A stretch of DNA of 64,000 nucleotides from Sphingomonadales bacterium 32-65-25 (GTDB taxonomy: Bacteria; Pseudomonadota; Alphaproteobacteria; Sphingomonadales; Sphingomonadaceae): contig NCEU01000005.1 of the NCBI GenBank assembly GCA_002280855.1, forward strand, positions 62,001-126,000. The letters run 5' to 3'. Of the stretch, positions 28,162 to 37,520 are shown piece by piece. Below the pieces are notes generated by a model. The model saw only the letters and a program-made list of their open reading frames with translations. It made no database searches and was not told where the DNA came from. The first letter of the stretch is position 1; the number at the start of each line of letters is the position of its first letter. The translations under genes were made by a program, and so were the position numbers.

Positions 28162-29628
28162 TCATGTCCGGCAGCTTATACCGCCCTGATTGTTCACCCC
28201 GCATTCGGCGCGCTGTTCCCCCATGGCAAAGCGCACCAGCAGCGCGCCAGCATTGGACTGGCGGATCACGTCGGCCACCGATCGCACCGGCTGGCCGCCC
28301 ACGCTTTCCAGCAGGGCACCGGGGCGCAGAAAGCGCAGGGCAGGCGCGTTGGCCTCGATCGCCACCACCACCACGCCCTGTTCGGGCAGGCCGGCGCCGA
28401 GTTCCTGGGCATAGGCCGGCGACAGATTGGCCACCGTCACGCCGTTGAGGATGGAGCGGCCGGCCAGCCGCGTGATGCTGCGCGGCGGATTTTCCGGCGG
28501 CGGTGCCAGCGTAACCGGCACCTGCCGTTCCGCACCATCACGCCACAGCCGCATGTTCAGCGTTGTGCCAACGCCTTCGGTGGCAAGGCTGTACCGCAGC
28601 TGGCCGCCATTGGCGACTTCCTTGCCGTCCACGCTTTTCAGCACGTCGCCAGCCTTCACGCCGGCCTTGTCGCCCGGGCTGCCGGCCACCACGCCGGTCA
28701 CCAGCAGGCCGCCGGGGCGGTCGAGGCCGAGCTGCTTTGCGGTATCCGCGGTCAGCGCCTCGCCCTCCACCCCGATCCAGCCCGAAACCAGCTTGCCCTT
28801 GTCGGCCGCGTTCAGGAACACGCGCACCATCTTCGATGGAATGGCAAAGCCGATGCCGTTGGAACCGCCGCCGCGGCTGAAGATGGCCGTGGGCACGCCG
28901 ATCAGCCGGCCTTGCGAATCCAGCAGTGCGCCGCCCGAATTGCCGGGGTTGATGGCCGCATCAGTCTGGATGAAGAACTGCCAATCCGAAACGCCGATGC
29001 CGGTGCGGGCCAGTGCCGAAACAATACCGGTCGTCACCGTCTGGCCAACGCCGAACGGGTTGCCGATGGCCACCGTCACGTCACCCACTTCCACCCGGTC
29101 GCTATCGGCCATGCGGATCACCGGCAGCACCGCGCCTTCGGTTTCCACCTTCAGCAGCGCCAGATCGAGGCGGGGATCGGCAAAGAGAATCTTGGCCTTG
29201 AACTCGCGCCGATCGGCCAGGGCGACCAAAATCTGGTCTGCCCCTTCAACCACGTGGTTGTTGGTGATGATCAGGCCATCGGCGCCAACGATCACGCCCG
29301 ATCCCAGCGATTGCGACACGCGCGGCTGCACCGGGGCGCCGCCAAAAAAGCGCTGAATGAATTCCTCGTTCATGCTGCGCGGGCGGCGGTCCACCGTGGC
29401 GGTATAGATGTTCACGACGGCGGGCGCGGCGGATTTGACCACCGGCGCGAAGCTGAGCGCCACCTGGCCGGATTGCGGCACGGCGCGCGCCACATCGGTC
29501 GTGTCCATCGGCGGAATCTGCGCCGCGACATGGCCGGTGTCCGACAGCTGGGCGATGCCCACTGCCAGTCCGACGCCCGCCGCCGCGCCCACAAGCACGC
29601 CGCCCGCCAATTTCAGCCTGTCCACCAT
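28162..29628 (-). CDS. DegP/DegQ-like periplasmic serine protease (Do family)
   Basis: 488 residues. The catalytic triad is visible: His125 in TNNHVVEGA, Asp155 in RLDLALLKV and Ser231 in NPGNSGGALL. Two PDZ domains follow (GWIGVEGEALT, about 265-355, and a shorter one about 385-470 ending near SVGGQPVRSV). An N-terminal hydrophobic segment (KLAGGVLVGAAAGVGLAVGIA) is a signal or anchor. I prefer the ATG at 29628, which has AGGA 9 nt upstream, over 29649. It handles misfolded envelope proteins. Divergent from the GST gene. Confidence 0.92.
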   Translation of the reverse strand: MVDRLKLAGGVLVGAAAGVGLAVGIAQLSDTGHVAAQIPPMDTTDVARAVPQSGQVALSFAPVVKSAAPAVVNIYTATVDRRPRSMNEEFIQRFFGGAPVQPRVSQSLGSGVIVGADGLIITNNHVVEGADQILVALADRREFKAKILFADPRLDLALLKVETEGAVLPVIRMADSDRVEVGDVTVAIGNPFGVGQTVTTGIVSALARTGIGVSDWQFFIQTDAAINPGNSGGALLDSQGRLIGVPTAIFSRGGGSNGIGFAIPSKMVRVFLNAADKGKLVSGWIGVEGEALTADTAKQLGLDRPGGLLVTGVVAGSPGDKAGVKAGDVLKSVDGKEVANGGQLRYSLATEGVGTTLNMRLWRDGAERQVPVTLAPPPENPPRSITRLAGRSILNGVTVANLSPAYAQELGAGLPEQGVVVVAIEANAPALRFLRPGALLESVGGQPVRSVADVIRQSNAGALLVRFAMGEQRAECGVNNQGGISCRT

Positions 29629-29724
29629 GAGAGCGAATATCCTGTTCATAATGCCGAGATTGCTGCGCGAAGTTTAAGCAGCCATGAATATGGGGAGCGA
29701 TTTGGCTTTGCGAAGGGGCACATC

Positions 29725-30336
29725 ATGAAACTCTGGCATTGCCGCGATGCGCGCAGTTTCCGGCCGCTGTGGGCGCTGGAGGAACTGGGCCTGCCCTATG
29801 AACTGGTGCTGCTGCCTTTTCCGCCGCGTTGGCTGGAGCCGAGCTTCCTTGAACTCAACCCGCTCGGCACCATCCCTTTCTTCACGGATGAGGAGGTGAA
29901 GATGACGGAAAGCGCCGCCATCTGCCAATATCTGGCCGACAAGGCAGGCGCCTTGCGGGTGCTGCCCGGCGACCCGCGGTACGGCGGTTACCTGAATTTC
30001 CTGCACCAGTCCGACGCGACGCTCACCTTCCCGCAGACGCTGGTGCTGCGTTACACGCTTCTGGAAAAGCCGGAAAACCGCAATCCCAAGGTGGCGAGCG
30101 ACTATCGCCGCTGGTTCATCGCCCGCACCATCTGGGCCGAACGCGCACTGTCTGATGGCCGGCCGTGGCTGTGCGGCGACGAATTCACCGTCGCCGATAT
30201 CGCCGTCGCCTATGCGCTGCTGCTGGCGGGCAATCTCGGCCACCTCGGTGAAGTCGGCCCGCACCTGCTGTCCTATTGGGAGCGCTGCCAGGCGCGGGAT
30301 GGCTTCCAGCGGGCCAAGGCGGCGCAGAAGGCTTAG
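29725..30336 (+). CDS. Glutathione S-transferase family protein
   Basis: 203 residues: thioredoxin-like N domain starting MKLWHCRDARSFRPLWALEE, the cis-proline loop NPLGTIPFF, and glutathione-binding TESAAICQYLADK (Glu-Ser pair). The C-terminal helical domain has the N-capping box region ADIAVAYALLL. Cytoplasmic. Substrate is not predictable. It overlaps the DUF952 gene on the other strand by 4 nt. Confidence 0.92.
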   Translation: MKLWHCRDARSFRPLWALEELGLPYELVLLPFPPRWLEPSFLELNPLGTIPFFTDEEVKMTESAAICQYLADKAGALRVLPGDPRYGGYLNFLHQSDATLTFPQTLVLRYTLLEKPENRNPKVASDYRRWFIARTIWAERALSDGRPWLCGDEFTVADIAVAYALLLAGNLGHLGEVGPHLLSYWERCQARDGFQRAKAAQKA

Positions 30337-30632
30337 GCCGCACGCACCTCGATCACCTCGTCCAGCCTCAGTGGGCGATAGAGGTGCGGGAAGAGTTGCC
30401 CGCCACGGCTTTCCTCCCACTTCAACGCGTCGCCCAGCACGTCGGCATCCAGCGTCAGCGCCACCACGCCCACATCGCCAGCAAACCACTTGGTCAGCGT
30501 ACCGGGCGCCTGTTCGGGCGTGGAGATGTGGATATAGCCATCACGCAGATCATCCGCCGAACCGGCAAACACACCGTCCGCCTGAAACTGTGCCCATTCG
30601 CCGGCGCGCAACAGCTTGATGATCGGTGTCAT
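30333..30632 (-). CDS. DUF952 domain protein
   Basis: 99 residues matching the DUF952 fold: IIKLLRAGEW at the start, DGYIHISTPEQAPGTL and ALTLDADVLGDALKWEE, LFPHLYRPL and the final V-EV strand. The domain resembles ADP-ribosyl-transferase-like KptA/YqaR folds and is found across bacteria with unknown activity. Last gene of a minus-strand cluster ruvX-msrB-cyclophilin-DUF952 with 4-nt overlap to the gene before it. Confidence 0.88.
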   Translation of the reverse strand: MTPIIKLLRAGEWAQFQADGVFAGSADDLRDGYIHISTPEQAPGTLTKWFAGDVGVVALTLDADVLGDALKWEESRGGQLFPHLYRPLRLDEVIEVRAA

Positions 30633-31531
30633 TTCACCTCACGCACGGGTACTTTCAGCGTGCACAGATCAGCTGCGCCCGCCTGACGCACGAAGAAGCC
30701 AGTCCGGTTGGCGCGGGCCTGCACCACCTGGGCAAAGCTGGGGCTGGCCGTGTCCATCATTTGCCAGCGCGGAAAGCCGGGGATCTGGCTGGCGAGGCGC
30801 ACGCGGGTGATCTTGGTGCGCTGACGCTCATCCTTGTAAAAGCCCAGCGCTTCGGTGCCGCGCGGCAGGGCGGCGTGCGGTTCGATGCCGGCCAGCACGC
30901 GGCCAACATTGGCGATGTTGCGATCCAGATGGCGCGGACCATGGCCGATCACGGCATAAAGCTCGGCGCCGTCGCCGGTGTCCGGCGGCATGTCGCGGCC
31001 CACGCCCACCGTGCCGTAACAATGCGCCAGCCACACCGTGCCGGTGCTGGTATCGCGCGCTGCCTGCCAGCCCGACACAAACCCGGCTTCTGCATAGCTG
31101 TCCTTGAACGGCGACGGCGTGAAGGCGACATCGGCGATGGGGCGCTCATACTCCGCCGGCAGCCGTTCCGGCCGCACGCGCTGTTCGCGCACATCGGGCG
31201 GCTGGCTCACCGGTTCCTTGCCGCTTTCCGGCTTGGCGGCCCATTGCACCACATAATTGTCCTGCACGCGCACGATGCGGCCACCGTCAAAGCGGCCGGC
31301 GCGCACCAGCTTCTGGATGGCCGCCACATGCTGCGGCGCGAATTGCGGCGCCAGCTGGATCACCATCCGGCCAGCGGCGCTGTCCATCACCATGATGTGA
31401 TCGGGATTGATGTCGAGCCAATGCGCGCCCGGTGCGTTGGCGGCAATATCATCGGCGGACGTGTTGACCAGAGACGGCGGCGGCGCCTGGGCCAGCAGCA
31501 GCGGAGCGGCGAGGAGGAGCAGCTTCTTCAT
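30629..31531 (-). CDS. Secreted cyclophilin-type peptidyl-prolyl isomerase-like protein
   Basis: 300 residues. A signal peptide [14 protein letters not shown] precedes a cyclophilin core: [26 protein letters not shown], then [16 protein letters not shown], and later AGFVSGW and [14 protein letters not shown]. The family's usual FHRV and GSQFF motifs are diverged (RIVRV; GTVGVG), and a long insert lies at residues 75-125, so isomerase activity is uncertain. The start codon overlaps the msrB stop (TGATG). Confidence 0.82.
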   Translation of the reverse strand: MKKLLLLAAPLLLAQAPPPSLVNTSADDIAANAPGAHWLDINPDHIMVMDSAAGRMVIQLAPQFAPQHVAAIQKLVRAGRFDGGRIVRVQDNYVVQWAAKPESGKEPVSQPPDVREQRVRPERLPAEYERPIADVAFTPSPFKDSYAEAGFVSGWQAARDTSTGTVWLAHCYGTVGVGRDMPPDTGDGAELYAVIGHGPRHLDRNIANVGRVLAGIEPHAALPRGTEALGFYKDERQRTKITRVRLASQIPGFPRWQMMDTASPSFAQVVQARANRTGFFVRQAGAADLCTLKVPVREVK

Positions 31532-31893
31532 CAGGCGTCCTCCGCCTGGAAATCGAGCGCCAGGCCATTGATGCAGTGGCGCAGGCCCGTCGGCGGCGGC
31601 CCATCGGGGAACACATGGCCCAGATGCCCGCCACAGCCGGCGCAATGCACTTCTGTGCGCACCATGCCATGGCTCACATCGGTCTTGGTGCCTACCGCGC
31701 CTTCGACGGCGTCGTAAAAGCTCGGCCAGCCGGAGCCGGAGTTGAACTTGGTGCCCGACCGGTAGAGCAGCGCACCGCAGCCGGCGCAGTGATAATCGCC
31801 GCTACGCTTTTCATCGTTGAGCGGCGAAGTGAATGGCCGTTCGGTGGCATGTTCGAACAGCACGGCGCGGGCTTCGGGACTGAGGCAGCTCAT
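31531..31893 (-). CDS. msrB: Peptide-methionine (R)-S-oxide reductase
   Basis: 120 residues from the ATG at 31893 (GGAGAG upstream). Two zinc CxxC pairs, YHCAGCGALL and VHCAGCGGHLGHVF, and the catalytic region SGSGWPSFY and RHCINGLALDF, where Cys is the reducing residue. It repairs R-methionine sulfoxide in proteins. No signal peptide is seen, so it is cytosolic. The ruvX stop overlaps its start. Confidence 0.96.
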   Translation of the reverse strand: MSCLSPEARAVLFEHATERPFTSPLNDEKRSGDYHCAGCGALLYRSGTKFNSGSGWPSFYDAVEGAVGTKTDVSHGMVRTEVHCAGCGGHLGHVFPDGPPPTGLRHCINGLALDFQAEDA

Positions 31894-32375
31894 CACACTC
31901 TCCAACGGGCAAGGGCATCGATTGCGCCCTGCAGGATATAGCTCGCCGCCAACCTGTCCACCCGCTCCGAACGCCGGGCGCGCGACAAATCCTCCGCGAT
32001 CATGGCGCGCTCCACCGCAGCGGTGGACCAGCGTTCATCCCACAGCAGCAGCGGCAGGCCGAGCACGGCCACATTGCGCGCAAACGCCCGCACCGATTGG
32101 GTGCGCGATGAATCGGTGCCGTCCATGTTGAGCGGCAGGCCGATCACCAGGCCCACCAGCCGCTCCTTGGCCACCCAGGCCTTCAGTTCGGCCAGATCGG
32201 CGCTGAACTTCGTCCGCGCGATGGTGTGGGCCGGGCTGGCGAAACTCCAGCTGGAGTCGCAGGTGGCAAGGCCAATGGTCTTGGTGCCCACGTCCAGTCC
32301 GCCCAGCCGGCCAGCATCGGGCAGCACGCCCGCATAATCCGGCGCAGATGCCGTGATCAGCGTTCCGCTTTCCAC
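31893..32375 (-). CDS. ruvX: Holliday junction resolvase-like protein (YqgF family)
   Basis: 160 residues with the RNase H-like fold: [16 protein letters not shown] (first catalytic Asp), [28 protein letters not shown] (Glu) and the last Asp in [12 protein letters not shown]. YqgF is implicated in 16S rRNA 5'-end maturation and junction resolution. The first 20 residues are an extra lead. Its 5' end overlaps the upstream DUF3089 gene by 19 nt, consistent with one transcript. Confidence 0.94.
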   Translation of the reverse strand: MESGTLITASAPDYAGVLPDAGRLGGLDVGTKTIGLATCDSSWSFASPAHTIARTKFSADLAELKAWVAKERLVGLVIGLPLNMDGTDSSRTQSVRAFARNVAVLGLPLLLWDERWSTAAVERAMIAEDLSRARRSERVDRLAASYILQGAIDALARWRV

Positions 32376-33568
32376 GCCGCCACCCGCGCCGCCGCATCCA
32401 GGCGCACGGCCTGCCAGAACAGCGGATAATCGAACACGTGGAAATTATTGCCCGGCAGCACGAACGCCGGATAGCCGCTCGGTGCTTCACCGATCAGCAA
32501 CAGCCCGCGGGGATCACAACGCGCCGGCACACCAGGCGTCACCAGCTTACCGGCGGTAAGCGTCGCCGAAGGCACCAGGCTGCCGGGGTTGGCGCTGGGG
32601 GGGGCGGCGTCGCCGATGCTGCCCGTCAACGGATTGCTGCACAGCATCGCCGTGCCAGCGCGCGGGATACCCGCCAGGCCGGTGCCACCATAATAGACAT
32701 CAAGGATCGCCGACGCGTCAGCCGGCTCGGCAAAGCTCTGCCAGCTCAGCAGGCAGCGCGCCTGATCGCGCCGTTCGCAGGCCCGCAGGCCCAGCGCCGG
32801 CAGATCGGCGCTCACCGACACCGGCCAGCCCACCGCATAGGCCGCCACAACGCGGGCGGCGAGCGGCGTGCCCGCCACCTCTTCCTTCAGAAGGCGCAAC
32901 AGGTGCAGCGCACCCTGGCTGTGGCCGGCAAGGATGATCGGCCCGCCCGGCGGCTGCGCTGCAAGGAAACGCGCGAACGCCGCCTTCACATCGGCATAGG
33001 CCAGCTGCTGGGCGGCCTGGGCAAAGCGCCGCGTTTCGGGCGTGTTGGCCAGGAAGCTGCCGAGCACCGCCTGGCGGTAATGCGGCGCCCACAGCGGGCC
33101 GGCCGCCGCCAGCGCGCTGGCTTCAGTGCGCAGGAAGCCAGCCAGCCGCAGCGCCGTTGCCGTATCGCTGGAACGGCCGTTCCACTGCGAATTGCCAAAG
33201 GCGGCGGTGGGCGGAATGAAGAACACCGGCACATCGCCCCTGGCCATGGCAGGCGCGCCTTCTGGCAGGAACGCCGTGGGATCATCGGCCATGCCGGGCT
33301 GAGCCGCCCAACTGGCAGGATCGCCATAGTCATAGGGCGTGCCGGCTGCGGCCGCTTCAAACGCGCCGCCCGGTACCAACGCCGCGCTGAGCAGGCGGTT
33401 GCCGGCCAGTCGCCAGGCAAAGGCCGCCACAATGACAAGGATGATGGCAATCGCCACCAGCCACAGGAACAGCCGCGGCAGCCGCGCCGGTCGTTCCACG
33501 CGCGCCGGCTTGGCCGTTGGCGCGGCGATATTGGCCTGTTCGTTTTCTTCCGTCATTCGTTCAGACAA
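32357..33568 (-). CDS. DUF3089 alpha/beta-hydrolase-like membrane-anchored protein
   Basis: 403 residues. A cytoplasmic 30-residue lead and one helix ([20 protein letters not shown]) anchor a periplasmic hydrolase domain. The nucleophile elbow is [30 protein letters not shown] and HVFDYPLFW near the end are typical of DUF3089. A catalytic His may be in NNFHVFDY. Function is unknown, likely esterase-like. It diverges from the two-component regulator with a 126-nt gap. Confidence 0.86.
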   Translation of the reverse strand: MSERMTEENEQANIAAPTAKPARVERPARLPRLFLWLVAIAIILVIVAAFAWRLAGNRLLSAALVPGGAFEAAAAGTPYDYGDPASWAAQPGMADDPTAFLPEGAPAMARGDVPVFFIPPTAAFGNSQWNGRSSDTATALRLAGFLRTEASALAAAGPLWAPHYRQAVLGSFLANTPETRRFAQAAQQLAYADVKAAFARFLAAQPPGGPIILAGHSQGALHLLRLLKEEVAGTPLAARVVAAYAVGWPVSVSADLPALGLRACERRDQARCLLSWQSFAEPADASAILDVYYGGTGLAGIPRAGTAMLCSNPLTGSIGDAAPPSANPGSLVPSATLTAGKLVTPGVPARCDPRGLLLIGEAPSGYPAFVLPGNNFHVFDYPLFWQAVRLDAAARVAAWKAER

Positions 33569-33694
33569 GTCGCCAGCCTCGTGGAGATGATCGGCTGGTG
33601 CCTAGCAGCGGTCGTCATGCACTGCGAAGAAAATCATGTCGCTGCCTGTCGAACCGCTTGAGTTTTTTGTAATGAGCGGCATAAAGTCACAGCC

Positions 33695-34384
33695 ATGAGC
33701 AATATCCTCTGCGTTGAAGACGATGCCACCATGGCCGATCATATCGCGCAGGGTCTGCGCGAGGCTGGCTATCATGTTGATATTGCCGGCACTGGAACCT
33801 TGGGCCTCGAACTGGCGATGGCCGGGCACTATGCCGCCATCGTGCTGGATCGCATGCTGCCCGAACTCGATGGTCTCACTGTCCTGTCCCGCTTGCGCGA
33901 AGCCGGCAACCGCACGCCGGTGGTGGTGCTCTCCGCGTTGGCCAGCCTGGATGAACGGGTAAAGGGCCTGCGCGCCGGTTCCGACGATTATCTCACCAAG
34001 CCGTTTGAATTGCCGGAACTGCTTGCCCGTCTTGAAGCCGTGCAGCGCCGCGCCCTGCCATCGGGCGAAATCACCCGGCTGGTGGAAGGCGAATTGGAAC
34101 TTGATCTGCTCGCCCGCCGTGTCACCTGGACGGGCAAGCGCATCGAGCTGCAACCGCGCGAATTCCGCCTGCTGGAATATCTGGTCCGCCACCGCGGCCA
34201 GGTCGTCACCCGTTCCATGCTGCTGGAAGGCGTATGGGATTATCATTTCGATCCCGGCACCAACGTGATCGACGTGCATGTGAGCCGCCTGCGCAAGAAG
34301 CTGGATGAAGGCGGCGCCGGCAATATCGTGCAGACCGTGCGCGGCACCGGCTACCGGGTCGGCGGCGAAACGGTCACGGCCTGA
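33695..34384 (+). CDS. OmpR-family response regulator
   Basis: 229 residues. Receiver domain: acidic pair CVEDDATM, phospho-acceptor Asp52 in IVLDRMLPELDG, Thr/Ser region VLSALAS, Lys in YLTKPFEL. Winged-helix output domain: VTWTGKRIELQPREFRLLEYL, then VWDYHFDPGTNVIDVHVSRLRKKLD. It is paired with the histidine kinase 194 nt downstream. Such pairs with short periplasmic sensors act on envelope or metal signals; the signal here is unknown. Confidence 0.94.
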   Translation: MSNILCVEDDATMADHIAQGLREAGYHVDIAGTGTLGLELAMAGHYAAIVLDRMLPELDGLTVLSRLREAGNRTPVVVLSALASLDERVKGLRAGSDDYLTKPFELPELLARLEAVQRRALPSGEITRLVEGELELDLLARRVTWTGKRIELQPREFRLLEYLVRHRGQVVTRSMLLEGVWDYHFDPGTNVIDVHVSRLRKKLDEGGAGNIVQTVRGTGYRVGGETVTA

Positions 34385-34386
34385 CG

Positions 34387-34576
34387 GAGCGGTTGCCGAC
34401 CAGCTTGGGTTATCGGCACGGAGACGAATTTGATGCACGGCAAGAGGCGAGGAGGGCGCGATGTCTCTGGCATCGCAACCAACGAGCGACGCAGCCGTGC
34501 GCCAAATTCGTCCCGCCCCGAAGGGGTCGCCCCACTTGGGGCGATGACGATGGCGCAAGCTGGTCGGGAACCGCTC
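34387..34576. repeat. Nested-palindrome element between response regulator and histidine kinase genes
   Basis: It fills the gap between the two genes almost exactly (2 nt after one stop, 2 nt before the next start). Outer arms 34387-34407 and 34556-34576 pair over 21 nt with one mismatch. An inner arm 34423-34441 pairs with 34494-34512 (19 nt, two mismatches) and encloses a 6-bp hairpin at 34458-34476. To the right are two GC hairpins, 34516-34526 (GAA loop) and 34527-34544. The segment GAGCGACGCAGCCG at 34484-34497 resembles GAGCGAGTGCAGCCG at 11174-11188 of the element before pucC. Confidence 0.85.
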
Positions 34577-34578
34577 TA

Positions 34579-36015
34579 ATGCCCCGGGCGGGGCTGTCTT
34601 CGTGGAAACCATCGGGCTTCCGCCTGTTGCTCAGCGGGCTGGCGCCGCGCACCACCACGGCGCGGATCAGCTTGATGCTGTTCCTGGTCATCCTGGCAGG
34701 ATCGGCGCTGCTGCTGATCCTGCTGGAACGTGCAACCCAGACCCAGCTCGACCGCGAAGCGCAGGCCCGCATCACCGCCATTGCCGAGACGGCCGAACGG
34801 ACCTGGCGCCGCAATGGCATCGAGGCTGCTGTTGCCATTCTCGATGGCGAACTGGCGGTGCCAGGCCCGGTCATCATCCACCTCGCTGCCAGCGATGGCA
34901 GCCTGCTGCTCGGCAATCTGGCCCGCTGGCCGGCCAATGTGCCCAACGATCGGCGCTATTACCGCGTGCCGGCCATGCACGCCGAACATGGCGACATTGA
35001 ACCCTATATGGTGACGGCGCGGCCCATGCCTGATGGCTATCGCCTGCTGGTCGGCCGCAGCCTGGAAGCCGAAGTGCAGTTGCAGTCCACGCTCACCACC
35101 ATGTTGGCCGTGGCGCTGCCCCTGGCGGCGCTGCTCGCCTGGCTCAGCAGCCGGCTGATCGCCTCCATCATCACCGATCGGGCGCGCGGCATTGCCGATG
35201 TGGTGGGCGAGGTGACCGCCGGCAAGCTGCACGCCCGGGTCGATCTGCCGCCGGGCCCGCCGGCCGACGCCTTTGATTCCATGGGCCAGGCCTTCAACGT
35301 CATGCTGGCGCGGGTGGAATCGGTGCTGGATGAACTGCGTGCCGTCACCGATGGGCTTGCGCATGATCTGCGCTCACCGCTGACCCGACTGAAAGCCCGC
35401 ATCGACAAGCTGCAACAGGGCAGCGTGATCGATGCCGCCGATCTGGAAGCGGTATCGGCCGAAGCGGAATCGCTGCTCGGCATGCTCGATACCAGCCTGG
35501 AAATCACCCGCGCCGAAGCCGGCATCGGCCGCGACCGCTTTGAAGTGGTGGACCTGTCACAGATGGTGGCCGATCTGGCCGACATGTACGGCCCGCTGGC
35601 CGAAGACGCCGGCGTGGAACTGGCGGTACAGCCCGGCCTCACCAGCGTGACAGCGCTGGCCCACCGCCAGTTGCTGGGCCGGGCGCTGGCCAATCTGATC
35701 GACAATGCTCTGCGCTATGGCGCCGCCGGCAAGCGCATCGAACTGGCCGCCGAACGCCACGATGGCAAGGCTCGGCTGGTGGTGGGCGATCACGGCCCCG
35801 GCATCCCCACCGCCCAACGGCGCGAAGCGCTGCGGCGCTTTGGCCGGCTCGATGCAGCGCGCGGCCGGCAGGGTCAGCGGCTGCAGGGCGCCGGCCTTGG
35901 CCTGTCGCTGGCCGCCGCCGTCGCCCGCCTGCACGGCGGCACCCTGACCCTCACCGATAACAAGCCCGGCCTGCAGGTGGCGATCGATCTGCCCAGCGTG
36001 CCAGCGGCGGAGTAG
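34579..36015 (+). CDS. Sensor histidine kinase, HAMP type
   Basis: 478 residues. First helix ISLMLFLVILAGSALLLILLE (30-50), periplasmic domain about 51-170, second helix MLAVALPLAALLAWLSSRLI (about 174-195), HAMP to 250, dimerisation helix with His262 in DGLAHDLRSPLTRLKAR, and ATPase motifs N-box NLIDNALRYG, G1 VVGDHGPGIP and G2 GAGLGLSLAA. I place the start at the ATG at 34579, directly after the palindromic element; the frame is open further upstream but that part is the repeat. Partner of the preceding regulator. Confidence 0.93.
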   Translation: MPRAGLSSWKPSGFRLLLSGLAPRTTTARISLMLFLVILAGSALLLILLERATQTQLDREAQARITAIAETAERTWRRNGIEAAVAILDGELAVPGPVIIHLAASDGSLLLGNLARWPANVPNDRRYYRVPAMHAEHGDIEPYMVTARPMPDGYRLLVGRSLEAEVQLQSTLTTMLAVALPLAALLAWLSSRLIASIITDRARGIADVVGEVTAGKLHARVDLPPGPPADAFDSMGQAFNVMLARVESVLDELRAVTDGLAHDLRSPLTRLKARIDKLQQGSVIDAADLEAVSAEAESLLGMLDTSLEITRAEAGIGRDRFEVVDLSQMVADLADMYGPLAEDAGVELAVQPGLTSVTALAHRQLLGRALANLIDNALRYGAAGKRIELAAERHDGKARLVVGDHGPGIPTAQRREALRRFGRLDAARGRQGQRLQGAGLGLSLAAAVARLHGGTLTLTDNKPGLQVAIDLPSVPAAE

Positions 36016-36019
36016 CGCC

Positions 36020-37234
36020 TCAGCCCGCCACCACCAGCCCGTGCCGCTTCTTGCCGGCGCTCACCTTCTGCCCCGGCGCCACCAGCGCGGCATCGCTGCC
36101 CGCCGCTTCGCCATCGATACGGGCGCCACCCTGGGCGACCAGCTTCCTCGCCTCGTTCTTCGATGCAGCAAAGCCCAGCCCGATCAGCGCGTCGACAATG
36201 GAGACGGGCCCACTCACCGCGAACTGCGGCAGATCCTCGCCGGCGCCGCCTTCGGCAAAGGTGGTGCGCGCCGTTTCCGCAGCAGCCTCGGCGGCATCGC
36301 GGCCCCGGCACAAGGCCGTGGCTTCGGTAGCCAGCACTTCCTTGGCGGTGTTGATCTCCGCACCTTCCAGCGCCTCCAGCCGAGCGATCTCGTTCAGCGG
36401 CAGATCGGTGAACAGCCGCAGGAACTTCCCCACATCGGCATCGTGCGTGTTGCGCCAGAACTGCCAGTAATCGAAATGCGGCAGCTGATCCTCGTGCAGC
36501 CACACCGCGCCCTTGGCCGTCTTGCCCATCTTGGCGCCATCAGCCCGCGTGATCAGCGGCGTCGTAAGGCCAAAGGCATCCTTCGCATCTACCCGGCGAA
36601 TGAGATCGGTGCCGTTGACGATATTGCCCCACTGGTCGCTGCCACCCATCTGCAACGTGCAGCCAAAACGGCGATTCAGTTCCAGATAATCATAGGCCTG
36701 GAAAATCATATAGTTGAACTCGATGAAGCTCAGCGGCTGCTCCCGCTCCAGCCGCAACCGCACGCTGTCAAACGTCAGCATCCGGTTGATCGAGAAATGC
36801 CGGCCATAATCGCGCAAAAACGGCACCAACTGCAGCCGCGACAGCCAATCATCATTGTTGACCATCACCGCATCGGTCGGCCCATCGCCAAAGGTCAGAA
36901 ACCGCTCGAAAATCCGCTTGATGCTGGCCAGGTTGGCATTGATCTGCTCATCCCCCAGCAACTGCCGCGCCTCATCCTTGCCCGACGGATCACCAATCTT
37001 GGTCGTCCCGCCCCCCATCAACACGATCGGCTTGTGCCCCGATTGCTGCAAATGCCGCAGCATCATGATCGAAACCAGATTGCCAATGTGCAGGCTGGGC
37101 GCCGTGCAATCAAAGCCGACATAGGCCGTGATCGCGCCCTTGCCCGCCGCGCCATCCAACGCCGCAGCATCGGTGATCTGATGAATAAACCCGCGCGTTT
37201 CGAGACGGGTAAGGAAGTCGCTGCTGTACGTCAT
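36020..37234 (-). CDS. tyrS: Tyrosyl-tRNA synthetase
   Basis: 404 residues from the ATG at 37234 (MTYSSDFLTRLETRGF). Class I signature PSLHIGNL (residues 47-53), KMSKS-type loop GAKMGKTAKGA, tyrosine-binding YVGFDCTAPS and LQMGGSDQWGNI. The C-terminal S4 RNA-binding domain includes SKNEARKLVAQGGARIDG. TyrRS of the TyrS (not TyrZ) type. Converges on the histidine kinase with 4 nt between stops. Confidence 0.96.
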   Translation of the reverse strand: MTYSSDFLTRLETRGFIHQITDAAALDGAAGKGAITAYVGFDCTAPSLHIGNLVSIMMLRHLQQSGHKPIVLMGGGTTKIGDPSGKDEARQLLGDEQINANLASIKRIFERFLTFGDGPTDAVMVNNDDWLSRLQLVPFLRDYGRHFSINRMLTFDSVRLRLEREQPLSFIEFNYMIFQAYDYLELNRRFGCTLQMGGSDQWGNIVNGTDLIRRVDAKDAFGLTTPLITRADGAKMGKTAKGAVWLHEDQLPHFDYWQFWRNTHDADVGKFLRLFTDLPLNEIARLEALEGAEINTAKEVLATEATALCRGRDAAEAAAETARTTFAEGGAGEDLPQFAVSGPVSIVDALIGLGFAASKNEARKLVAQGGARIDGEAAGSDAALVAPGQKVSAGKKRHGLVVAG

Positions 37235-37450
37235 GGTGGGGACGGCTTTACGGTGTGCGGCGGCGCTTGTCATGCCCTTGCAGCCGCATCAGCCGCATCG
37301 ACCAGATTTGCCAGTTTTGACGTTTCGTACGGAATTGGGGATTTTCCAGCCCACCCGCCCCGCCGCCGCACACACGCTGGTTGCTGATCGATGCTGCCCA
37401 TAATCGCCCGTGTAACCCAGTGGCCGGGCTATAGGACAGCGCAGGCGGAG

Positions 37451-37506
37451 ACCAAGAAGAGCCTCCGGCGGCCAGGGTCGCAGACCCTGGACCCGTTCGT
37501 TTTTGG
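37451..37506 (+). repeat. Left copy of an inverted GC-hairpin repeat (terminator-like)
   Basis: The block CAAGAAGAGCCTCCGGCGGC is followed by hairpin CCAGGGT-CGCAG-ACCCTGG (37472-37490), then ACCCGTTCGTTTTT. A diverged copy in opposite orientation lies at 38001-38055. The two share the GCCTCCGGCGG core and the hairpin position but have different stem bases that still pair, so the structure is preserved. The rest of the gap 37235-37520 shows no gene. Confidence 0.75.
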
Positions 37507-37520
37507 GCGTTCCAGGCCAC

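Noticed and set aside
28042..29724. Very long plus-strand frame running into the GST gene
   Set aside because: It is antisense to the ogt and DegP-like genes and has His/Arg-rich shadow composition; only the part from 29725 matches a protein family.
34393..34578. N-terminal extension of the histidine kinase through the palindromic gap
   Set aside because: The frame is open, but this stretch is fully accounted for by the nested palindrome and an ATG with a normal membrane-sensor N terminus follows at 34579.
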